Of a DNA stretch of 64,000 nt, positions 1 to 5,971 are shown piece by piece. The position numbers and the translations under genes were made by a program. This DNA comes from Limnohabitans sp. 103DPR2 (GTDB lineage Bacteria > Pseudomonadota > Gammaproteobacteria > Burkholderiales > Burkholderiaceae_C): NCBI RefSeq assembly GCF_001412575.1, contig NZ_CP011834.1, positions 992,001 through 1,056,000 of the forward strand. The letters are read 5' to 3'. The first letter of the stretch is position 1. Every line of letters starts with the position of its first letter. The notes under the pieces are model-generated. The model saw only the letters and a program-made list of their open reading frames with translations. It was not told the DNA's origin and did not search any database.

Positions 1-1
1 C

Positions 2-154
2 GATTTCTTCTCTGAATCCTTGTTTGTTCACATGCAGGTGCTGGGCATGAGTGGCCAGTGGATGGGGAAAGATTTTGGTGATGACCTGGGCATGGACGCT
101 GTGCAAACCAAGTTGGCTGCCAACTCGAGTGAGCAAGAGGCGGCCCATGTCTAA
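2..154 (+). CDS. crtA: C-terminal end of a probable spheroidene monooxygenase (5' truncated by window edge)
   Basis: Only the last 50 codons are present; the reading frame is open from base 2 and stops with TAA at 152-154. The fragment has the pattern FSESLFVHMQV...SGQWMGKD. This resembles what I recall of the C-terminal end of CrtA-type monooxygenases, where an aromatic/acidic stretch is followed by G-x-W-x-G-D. CrtA adds keto groups to spheroidene in the presence of oxygen. Its stop codon lies 5 bases inside the start of crtD, so it is translationally coupled to crtD and crtC, and a crtADC order downstream of puf is what I recall for Rubrivivax. The assignment rests mostly on context, because 50 residues are too few to prove the family. 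Confidence 0.45.
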   Translation, partial: DFFSESLFVHMQVLGMSGQWMGKDFGDDLGMDAVQTKLAANSSEQEAAHV

Positions 155-1679
155 ACAAAGGGTGGTCATTGTGGGCGCTGGCATGGGCGGCTTGACCAGT
201 GCTTTGCACTTGTCACACCACGGCTACGACGTGACCGTTCTGGAGGCCTCATCGGTACCGGGTGGCAAGGTTCATACCCGCGAGGTGCAAGGCGCCAAAA
301 TTGACAGTGGCCCAACGGTTTTCACCATGCGCTGGGTTTTTGACGAATTGTTTCAAGAGGTAGGCACCAGCCTGTCGCAAGAACTCTCGCTCACACCCTT
401 GTCGGTGTTGGCCAGGCATTTTTGGCCAGATGGCAGTCAGCTTGATTTGTCTGCCAACGCGCAAGAGAGTGAAGCCAACATCGAAACATGGTCCAGCCCC
501 TCTGAAGCTTTGCTGTTTCGAAAATTTTGTCAAACTGCACAAGCAACTTACCGCAATTTGGAAGGGCCTGTCATCCGTTCCGCGCGGCCCAACATGTTGT
601 CGCTGATGACCCGCTTGGGTCCGCAGGGCTTGGGACAGTTGGCGCAATTGGGGCCCCTGCGAACCCTTTGGCAGCAGATGTGTCTGCAATTCAAAGATGA
701 GCGCTTGCGCCAGTTGTTTGCGCGTTATGCCACTTACTGTGGTTCTTCCCCTTGGGAAGCCCCCGCTACCTTGTTATTGATTGCCCAAGTTGAGATGGCC
801 GGCGTCTGGTCGGCTAAAGGTGGCATGACCTCATTGTCTGCAGCTTTGGCACGTTTGTCACAGGCGCGGGGTGCGCAGTTTAGATACAACGCCGCTTGCA
901 GCCAAATTTTGCAAAGACAAGGCCGTGTCTCTGGCGTTCGCTTGAGCAGCGGAGAAGAAATTCCAGCCGATGCGGTGGTCTTCAATGGCGATGCATCTGC
1001 TTTGCGTGAGGGCTTGCTGTCCAACGAAGTGCGAAGTGCGGTGCCTTCTAAAGCGCCGCCGCGTTCACTGTCGGCTTTGACTTGGTCGGTTCATGCCAAA
1101 GCCCAAGGTGTTGCGCTGGATCGCCACAACGTCTTTTTCCATGACGATTATTCAAGCGAGTTTGAAGACATCTTCAAGCGCCAACGCTTGCCCCATCAGC
1201 CCACGGTTTATGTTTGTGCGCAAGACCAACCCGGTCATGTGTCGCAAGAGGCGCCACAGCGTTTGCTGTGTTTGGTCAATGCACCTGCGGTGGGCGATGT
1301 GAACGGGTTGAACGAGGAGGCCTTAGAACAATGTCAAACAGAGAGCTTCCAACATTTAGAGCGTTTGGGCTTGAAACTGGAAATCACGCCTTTCAATTGT
1401 GTGCGGACCAGTCCAGCGGAATTTCACCAGCGCTTTCTAGCATCGGGGGGCGCGCTGTATGGCCAGGCCACGCATGGATGGACCAGTCTGTTCTCTCGTC
1501 CTGGATCGAAAACGCCCCTCCCAGGCCTGTTTCTGGCCGGGGGCAGTGTGCATCCGGGACCCGGCGTGCCCATGGCAGCGATGTCCGGTCGATTGGCGGC
1601 CGAGGCCCTGATGGCCAGCCACGGTTTGACCAATCGGTTCCCGCAAACGGCTACCTCTGGTGGTACATCGACGCTATGA
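147..1679 (+). CDS. crtD: Hydroxyneurosporene/methoxyneurosporene desaturase CrtD
   Basis: A 510-residue FAD-dependent carotenoid desaturase that introduces the C-3,4 double bond in the spheroidene branch. The N-terminus carries the dinucleotide-binding motif VVIVGAGMGG at about residues 6-15, followed by an acidic VLEAS strand end. The C-terminus has the CrtI/CrtD-family flavin motif GLFLAGGSVHPGPG starting at about residue 460. The ATG at 147 is chosen because it overlaps the preceding stop codon and puts the Rossmann motif four residues from the start; the open frame extends upstream to 51 without family similarity. The last 20 residues overlap out of frame with the beginning of crtC. It differs from the second desaturase in this window (crtI) in lacking a longer N-terminal extension. 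Confident at family level; the CrtD rather than CrtI call comes from the crtC neighbour. Confidence 0.88.
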   Translation: MSKQRVVIVGAGMGGLTSALHLSHHGYDVTVLEASSVPGGKVHTREVQGAKIDSGPTVFTMRWVFDELFQEVGTSLSQELSLTPLSVLARHFWPDGSQLDLSANAQESEANIETWSSPSEALLFRKFCQTAQATYRNLEGPVIRSARPNMLSLMTRLGPQGLGQLAQLGPLRTLWQQMCLQFKDERLRQLFARYATYCGSSPWEAPATLLLIAQVEMAGVWSAKGGMTSLSAALARLSQARGAQFRYNAACSQILQRQGRVSGVRLSSGEEIPADAVVFNGDASALREGLLSNEVRSAVPSKAPPRSLSALTWSVHAKAQGVALDRHNVFFHDDYSSEFEDIFKRQRLPHQPTVYVCAQDQPGHVSQEAPQRLLCLVNAPAVGDVNGLNEEALEQCQTESFQHLERLGLKLEITPFNCVRTSPAEFHQRFLASGGALYGQATHGWTSLFSRPGSKTPLPGLFLAGGSVHPGPGVPMAAMSGRLAAEALMASHGLTNRFPQTATSGGTSTL

Positions 1680-2539
1680 GTGACGACGGACAACACGGCA
1701 TGACACTCATTGCATTTGTGGGCAGTGTGTTCTCGCCTTATTACACGTGGGCCAGGCGCGCAGGGCAGGCCGATCCCGAAAATTATTGTGCTTTGAATGT
1801 GGCCATTTACAGCAAAGGTGCAAGCCGCTGGGCCATGACGGAGCGCGGCAAACAAAGCTGCTCACGTGACGCCAAAGAATTTGTCATTGGCCCTAGTTCT
1901 GTGACGTGGGATGGTGATTCATTGCGCATTCAGATCGATGAAGTTTCAACGCCTTGGCTGCAAAGCATTCAGGGCGAAATTCGCGTATGGCCAGAACAAT
2001 TGTTCAACTTCTCGGTGCCCATTGATCAACAAGGCGCACATCGCTGGGGGCCCCTTGCGCCATCTGCACGTGTGGAGGTGAATTTAACTTCACCCAACTT
2101 GCAATGGAAGGGTCAGGCCTATCTCGATTCCAATGAAGGCGACGAGCCCATCACCGAGGCTTTTCACACTTGGAATTGGTCGCGCGCCAAGATGAAAGAC
2201 AACAGCAGTTTGGTGTTCTACGACATGGCTTGGCCAGATCAAGAGGACAAACTGCTCTCGCTGCGGTTTACACCGCAAGGCCAAGTCGAAGCCGTGCCTT
2301 CTGCGCCAGTGCAAACCCTGCGCAAGACAGGTTGGCAAATTGGAAGGCGCATGCGAAGCGACACGCCAGTCTCGGTTCATGAGCAACTCGAAGACACCCC
2401 TTTTTATCAACGCGCATTGCTGAACTTCTCGTACGCCGGCGAAAAGCTGCTGGCCTTTCACGAGACCTTGTCAGTGCCCCGTTTGTTGTCGCCTGTGGTG
2501 CAGGCGATGCTGCCATTTCGAATGCCAAGGAGAGCTTGA
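1478..2539 (+). CDS. crtC: Acyclic carotenoid 1,2-hydratase (hydroxyneurosporene synthase) CrtC
   Basis: Adds water across the psi-end double bond of neurosporene or lycopene. The conserved core is plain: GYLWWYIDAMSDDGQHG, then IAFVGSVFSPYYTWARR, then WDGDSLRIQIDE. The start is uncertain. The family-like WWYIDA segment begins at about 1636 and is read through the 3' end of crtD in another frame. The only in-frame ATG upstream of it close to crtD's end is at 1478 (353 residues). The ATG at 1676 forms an ATGA overlap with the crtD stop and would give 287 residues, but would cut off the WWYIDA segment. There is no in-frame GTG or TTG between them. It is followed by a 125-base leader and then the LH2 genes. 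Confidence 0.82.
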   Translation: MDQSVLSSWIENAPPRPVSGRGQCASGTRRAHGSDVRSIGGRGPDGQPRFDQSVPANGYLWWYIDAMSDDGQHGMTLIAFVGSVFSPYYTWARRAGQADPENYCALNVAIYSKGASRWAMTERGKQSCSRDAKEFVIGPSSVTWDGDSLRIQIDEVSTPWLQSIQGEIRVWPEQLFNFSVPIDQQGAHRWGPLAPSARVEVNLTSPNLQWKGQAYLDSNEGDEPITEAFHTWNWSRAKMKDNSSLVFYDMAWPDQEDKLLSLRFTPQGQVEAVPSAPVQTLRKTGWQIGRRMRSDTPVSVHEQLEDTPFYQRALLNFSYAGEKLLAFHETLSVPRLLSPVVQAMLPFRMPRRA

Positions 2540-2566
2540 ATGTTGAACAAGCTTTTCAGTCATTCC

Positions 2567-2616
2567 ATCACGTTGCAGATGCAGCGTGATATTCCGAATT
2601 CTGGGTCACCCGACCC
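2567..2616 (+). promoter_or_regulatory. Two stem-loops in the crtC-pucB leader
   Basis: Bases 2567-2576 and 2581-2590 form a 10-base stem with one G.T pair (ATCACGTTGC against GCAGCGTGAT, loop AGAT). Bases 2603-2607 and 2612-2616 form GGGTC/GACCC. No T-run follows, so these look like mRNA processing or stabilising structures, not a terminator. Such structures are common between cistrons of antenna operons. The pucB ribosome site (TAGGAG, about 2653-2658) lies downstream. Confidence 0.5.
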
Positions 2617-2664
2617 TGAATACCCTCGTGCGGGTTGTGCACGTCTTCCTCCTAGGAGAATGCT

Positions 2665-2814
2665 ATGTCATCTGACAAAGTAGGGCCCAGCGGTTTGACC
2701 GAGGCCGAATCAGAAGAGATTCACCGTAATCTCATCCAAGGCACACAGATTTTCGGCATGGTTGCCGCATTTGCCCATCTGTTGGCCTATATCTATTCAC
2801 CCTGGCTTAAATAA
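2665..2814 (+). CDS. pucB: LH2 antenna beta subunit
   Basis: A 49-residue single-helix light-harvesting polypeptide. It has the standard beta-chain layout: acidic N-terminus with GLTEAESEEIHRNL, His20, a transmembrane helix with the bacteriochlorophyll-binding His38 in FAHLLAYIYSPWLK, and the short PWL tail. The tail SPWLK and the absence of the LH1-type WRPWF end favour LH2 (puc) over LH1 (puf). The start is set by TAGGAG six bases upstream. The stop is followed directly by the pucA ribosome site (AAGGAG) and the gap to pucA is nine bases, so both chains should be made together. It pairs with the alpha chain that follows to form the ring antenna in the intracytoplasmic membrane. Confidence 0.93.
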   Translation: MSSDKVGPSGLTEAESEEIHRNLIQGTQIFGMVAAFAHLLAYIYSPWLK

Positions 2815-2823
2815 GGAGTCACC

Positions 2824-3024
2824 ATGATTTACGCAAAAATGTGGACCGTGGTGAAACCTTCAGTTGGCATTCCAGTGTTCATCGCTGCTGTGGCTATTGC
2901 CTCATTCAGCGTGCACCTGGCACTGACACTGAACACCACTTGGGTGAAAGGCTTTTTGAATGGCGGAGCTGGTAAGGTTGTTGCAGTTGCAGCACCTGCC
3001 GCTGAACCGGCAGTTAAAAAGTAA
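2824..3024 (+). CDS. pucA: LH2 antenna alpha subunit, B800-820-like C-terminus
   Basis: A 66-residue alpha chain. It aligns without gaps to LH2 alpha chains: K5, WTVV at 7-10, P12, GIP at 15-17, His31 as the B850-type bacteriochlorophyll ligand, TTW at 38-40 and GG at 47-48. Positions 44-45 are Phe-Leu (GFLNGG), where B800-850 alpha chains have Tyr-Trp. In Rhodoblastus/Rhodopseudomonas acidophila those Tyr and Trp hydrogen-bond the acetyl groups of the coupled bacteriochlorophylls, and Phe-Leu is what its 820-nm form carries. A blue-shifted B800-820 antenna is therefore predicted. The C-terminal tail is rich in Ala, Val and Pro, as in Rubrivivax. AAGGAG precedes the ATG. Confidence 0.93.
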   Translation: MIYAKMWTVVKPSVGIPVFIAAVAIASFSVHLALTLNTTWVKGFLNGGAGKVVAVAAPAAEPAVKK

Positions 3025-3079
3025 CGGGGTGTTCCCCGACGAAAGACCAAGCGCTTTACCGCGCTTGGTACTTTCTTTT
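3025..3079 (+). terminator. Double hairpin between pucA and pucC
   Basis: Just after the pucA stop are CGGGG-TGTT-CCCCG (3025-3038) and a perfect 9-base stem ACCAAGCGC-TTTACC-GCGCTTGGT (3046-3069), followed by ACTTTCTTTT. It has the form of an intrinsic terminator with a broken U-tract. In puc and puf operons such structures protect the 3' end of the antenna mRNA and reduce read-through into the assembly gene, and that role fits here. Confidence 0.72.
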
Positions 3080-3090
3080 GAATTTTCAAA

Positions 3091-4452
3091 ATGAACCGTA
3101 CAAGAACCCAGTGGGTTGTTTCTTGGGCCAGTCAGTTGGGCCCACGTTTCTTGCCGTTTGCAGACGCTGCCAGTGAAGATTTGCCACTGTCCCGTTTGCT
3201 TCGTCTTTCCTTGTTTCAAATTTCTGTCGGCATGGCCATGGTCATGCTGGTGGGCACGCTCAATCGCGTGATGATTGTCGAGATGAGCGTCCCCACAAGC
3301 TTGGTGTCTTTCATGGTGGCTTTGCCCTTGCTGATTGCACCGTTTCGCGCTTTGATTGGTTTCCAATCTGATCACCACCGTTCGCATCTGGGTTGGCGCC
3401 GCGTGCCCTTCATTTGGATGGGCACCCTCATGCAATTTGGTGGCTTCTCCATCATGCCTTTTGCGTTGTTGGTCTTGTCGGGTGCCGGACAGTCTGCCCA
3501 AGCGCCGCAATGGGTGGGCCAGTTTGGCGCAGCCGTTGCCTTCATTTTGGTCGGGGTGGGTATTCACACCACCCAAACGGCAGGTCTTGCATTGGCCACC
3601 GATTTGGCACCGCAAGAGAAGCAGGCCAAAGTGGTGGGACTGATGTATGTCATGCAACTCATGGGCATGATGGGCAGTGCGTTGGTATTAGGCGATTTAT
3701 TGGCCGATTACAGCCCTGGCGCATTGATCCGAGTGGTTCAAGCAGTGGCAGTGATCACGCTGGTCTTGAATGTGGTGGCGGTGTGGAAGCAAGAAGCACG
3801 CAGTCGCCAAAGGCAGCCAGGCGCGTCGCCTGAAGCATCGTTCCAGGATTCTTGGCGATTATTTTGTGAAGGCCCCCACACCGTTAGAAGGCTCTTGGCT
3901 GTGGGCTTAGGCTCAATGGCCTTCACCATGGAAGATGTGCTGCTGGAGCCCTATGGTGGCGAAATACTCAAACTCAGCGTGTCTTCCACCACACTCCTGA
4001 CCTTCACCTTGGCTTTGGGTGGATTGATCGGCTTCGCTTGGGCGTCTCGGGTCATTACCCGAGGTGCAGATCCGTATCAAATGGCCAGCTGGGGCGCATG
4101 GACAGGGTTGCCTGCTTTTGTATTCATTATTTTGGCAGCGCCTCTGATGTCGGTCCCACTGTTTATTTTGGGTGTGTTCTTGATTGGCTTGGGGGGCGGC
4201 CTGTTTGCGCACGGTACCTTGACCGCTAGCATGAACTTGGCACCGCCCGATCAAGTGGGCTTGGCCATGGGTGCATGGGGAGCCGTTCAGGCGACAGCTT
4301 CGGGCATTGGCATGGCCTTGGGTGGCTTGCTGCGCGATGGCGTGGCACAATGGACCAATTCTGTGACGGGTTACTCCGCTGTTTATGGCATTGAAGTTGT
4401 GATGCTGCTTCTCACCTTGGTGGCCATGAAGCCCTTATTAAGAAATTCTTAA
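3091..4452 (+). CDS. pucC: PucC, LH2 assembly factor (PucC/LhaA/BCH2 family carrier)
   Basis: A 453-residue, twelve-helix membrane protein of the major-facilitator-related PucC family. These proteins help insert or assemble antenna complexes and possibly deliver bacteriochlorophyll. Family hallmarks are FADAASEDLPLSRLLRLSL near residue 22, GTLNRVMIVE near 52, HLGWRRVPFIWMG near 99 and EDVLLEPYGGEIL in the middle. It is a close paralogue of lhaA in this window, which shares the FADAAS-DLPL-RLLRLS motif. It follows pucBA with a hairpin in between, so it is expected at lower levels than the antenna chains. The ATG at 3091 has no strong ribosome site, but no better candidate lies upstream of the conserved FADAAS segment. 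Confidence 0.88.
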   Translation: MNRTRTQWVVSWASQLGPRFLPFADAASEDLPLSRLLRLSLFQISVGMAMVMLVGTLNRVMIVEMSVPTSLVSFMVALPLLIAPFRALIGFQSDHHRSHLGWRRVPFIWMGTLMQFGGFSIMPFALLVLSGAGQSAQAPQWVGQFGAAVAFILVGVGIHTTQTAGLALATDLAPQEKQAKVVGLMYVMQLMGMMGSALVLGDLLADYSPGALIRVVQAVAVITLVLNVVAVWKQEARSRQRQPGASPEASFQDSWRLFCEGPHTVRRLLAVGLGSMAFTMEDVLLEPYGGEILKLSVSSTTLLTFTLALGGLIGFAWASRVITRGADPYQMASWGAWTGLPAFVFIILAAPLMSVPLFILGVFLIGLGGGLFAHGTLTASMNLAPPDQVGLAMGAWGAVQATASGIGMALGGLLRDGVAQWTNSVTGYSAVYGIEVVMLLLTLVAMKPLLRNS

Positions 4453-4490
4453 AGATTCCAATTCATCAGCAATAGGCAAAGGAAGATACG

Positions 4491-4577
4491 ATGCAAACAA
4501 CTCACATTCTCATCATCATGTACGTGGTGTTCTGTCTGTTCATGTTGGCCAATTGGTTCAATCGCCCACGCAAGTAA
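4491..4577 (+). CDS. 28-residue single-helix membrane peptide downstream of pucC
   Basis: A short frame, MQTTHILIIMYVVFCLFM followed by LANWFNRPRK and TAA. It is preceded by GGAAG seven bases before the ATG and lies 38 bases after pucC. The predicted protein is one hydrophobic helix (about residues 6-21) with a basic C-terminal end (N-R-P-R-K). By the positive-inside rule the C-terminus should face the cytoplasm. I do not recognise a family. Short membrane peptides accompany several photosynthetic and respiratory complexes (PufX, PucE, CydX), so an LH2-associated subunit is a reasonable guess. It is followed at once by strong hairpins, making it the last gene of the puc transcript. Confidence 0.55.
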   Translation: MQTTHILIIMYVVFCLFMLANWFNRPRK

Positions 4578-4593
4578 ACCTGCGCACGCAAAG

Positions 4594-4644
4594 CTGGCCG
4601 AAAACGGCCAGTCTGCAAGTTGATGTGCAATGCATCAACTTGCA
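4594..4644. terminator. Two perfect hairpins at the convergent end of the puc operon and the main - strand operon
   Basis: CTGGCCG-AAAA-CGGCCAG (4594-4611) is followed by a perfect 12-base stem, 4614-4625 pairing with 4633-4644 (TGCAAGTTGATG and CATCAACTTGCA, 7-base loop). They lie between two converging transcripts: the 28-codon gene (+) ends at 4577 and the 71-residue gene (-) ends at 4664. No long T-run is present on either strand, so the structures could act as a bidirectional terminator or as 3' mRNA caps. Confidence 0.6.
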
Positions 4645-4663
4645 TCAGGTACCTTCATGCAAA

Positions 4664-4879
4664 TCAGTGTGATGCTGATTTGTTGGCGTGCATGGCCATG
4701 AATTTCTCGATGGCCTTCATCGTGACGCGGTGCATGCCCAGGCAGGCTACCAACGCTGCCGCAAACACATAAAAATACCCTGTATCGCTGTGCTGAATCA
4801 AGCCAGCCAACGACAGCGTTGCCCAAAATGTCCAAAAGAAAGCACTGACAACGTTCAGTCCGCTTTGAATTTTCATCAT
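4664..4879 (-). CDS. Small two-helix membrane protein at the end of the crtIB operon
   Basis: A 71-residue protein with a hydrophobic N-terminal segment (about residues 9-28, SAFFWTFWATLSLAGLI), a second one (about 34-50, YFYVFAAALVACLGM), and a basic, His-rich tail. The start is well supported by AAGGAGAAG directly before ATGATG at 4879. It lies 27 bases after crtB on the same strand and so is the last gene of the long photosynthesis operon that starts at bchF. I do not recognise the family. Position suggests a role in membrane or antenna organisation, but nothing in the sequence proves it. Confidence 0.6.
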   Translation of the reverse strand: MMKIQSGLNVVSAFFWTFWATLSLAGLIQHSDTGYFYVFAAALVACLGMHRVTMKAIEKFMAMHANKSASH

Positions 4880-4906
4880 CTTCTCCTTGTTAGATGGTTT
4901 GCAATA

Positions 4907-5971
4907 TCAAGAGTGAAGCCGTTGACGCCCTTGCAGGCGCTCGTTTTCACGTCGTTCGAGTAAATCAAAAACCCATGCCACGCGTTGCGGCATGGCACGG
5001 TTGGGAAAGTAAGCCCCGACCCATTGCGCACTGGCTTGTGTGTTTTGGTTGTGCAGCGCTAAAAATTGAATGGCCTGCAAAGGTTTGGGTTGGTTTTCTG
5101 CCGTTCGAATCCAAGCGGCTTGAGTCCAAGCGGAGGCCAGCAACACCAATTTGCGCGTGGTACTGACCACGGTGCGTGTGCTGACCGAGTCCAGTCCTTC
5201 GCGTTTAAGTTGAACGCCAATCTCTCTGTAAATCATGCTGGCTGCCAGAATGGCTGAACGGCAATCGGGGGGCAATGCGGCAATGCCGGGTTGGGCTTGC
5301 TTGTACAGGCGATCTGCTTCTTCAAGCAGGCGGGCCACAACGATTTGGATGCCGGGGGTCAAGATAGGGTTTTGCAACCATTCTTCAGGCTGCACACCGG
5401 CTTCAATCAGCCAACGTCTCGGCAAATAAATTCGGCCTATGGCGGCATCCGCGCCAACATCTCGCGCAATGTTGGTCAGCTGCATGGCCACACCCAGTTC
5501 ACACGCGCGCTCAAGGGTGTCTGTGTTTTGCGGACCCATGATCCAGCACATCATGGCGCCAACGCTGCCTGCTACGCGGGCCGCATAGTCGTGCACTTCT
5601 TCAATGCTGTCATAACGCCGGCCTTTGGCATCCCACGCAAAGCCTTCAATCAAGGCATCTAAAAAATGTCGGGGCAGCTCATATTGTTGAACCACCATGC
5701 TCAAAGCATGATCTTCCACATGGTCTTTAGGCGTGCCTGCATAGATGGCGTCGAGGCGTTCACGCAGAACGTCAAGCGGTGCTTGGCCGGGCAAGGCTTC
5801 ATCCACCAGATCATCGGCCACTCGGCAAAAAGCGTACAAGGCAATGGAGGCTGTTCGAATGCGAGGGGGCAATAATCGACTGGCTGCAAAAAAAGTTTTC
5901 GAGCCGCCCTTCATCATGGCGACGCAGGCCTCGAGGTTGGCCGTGTTGGGGATGGGATTAAACTGAAACAT
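4907..5971 (-). CDS. crtB: Phytoene synthase CrtB
   Basis: Condenses two geranylgeranyl diphosphates to phytoene, the first committed carotenoid step. The two aspartate-rich substrate sites of the squalene/phytoene synthase family are visible: RVADDLVDE (about residues 50-58) and NIARDVGADAAIGRIYLP (about residues 167-184), together with LYAFCR. The ATG at 5971 (MFQFNP) overlaps the crtI end by 14 bases; an in-frame ATG at 5989 would add six residues. The protein is about 354 residues, somewhat longer than the usual 300-340 because of a C-terminal tail after the FPNRAMPQRV segment. It is translated with crtI as the usual crtIB pair. Confidence 0.92.
   Translation of the reverse strand: MFQFNPIPNTANLEACVAMMKGGSKTFFAASRLLPPRIRTASIALYAFCRVADDLVDEALPGQAPLDVLRERLDAIYAGTPKDHVEDHALSMVVQQYELPRHFLDALIEGFAWDAKGRRYDSIEEVHDYAARVAGSVGAMMCWIMGPQNTDTLERACELGVAMQLTNIARDVGADAAIGRIYLPRRWLIEAGVQPEEWLQNPILTPGIQIVVARLLEEADRLYKQAQPGIAALPPDCRSAILAASMIYREIGVQLKREGLDSVSTRTVVSTTRKLVLLASAWTQAAWIRTAENQPKPLQAIQFLALHNQNTQASAQWVGAYFPNRAMPQRVAWVFDLLERRENERLQGRQRLHS

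Noticed and set aside
51..146. Upstream extension of crtD to an ATG at 51
   Set aside because: The extension overlaps the probable crtA frame for its full length and puts 32 unrelated residues before the flavin motif. The ATG at 147 fits the family and the overlap pattern.
2665..3024. LH1 (pufBA) identity for the antenna pair
   Set aside because: The alpha chain aligns gaplessly with LH2 alpha chains, and the beta chain lacks the LH1-type WRPWF end. pucC follows, not pufL.
2902..3657. Long antisense frame of 251 codons opposite pucA-pucC
   Set aside because: Its composition (runs of His, Gln, Arg) is what one gets from the complement of hydrophobic coding DNA. It has no recognisable domain, and the + strand genes are certain. 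The same applies to the long antisense frames at 19832-20182, 20366-21184, 34688-35710 and 59722-60465.
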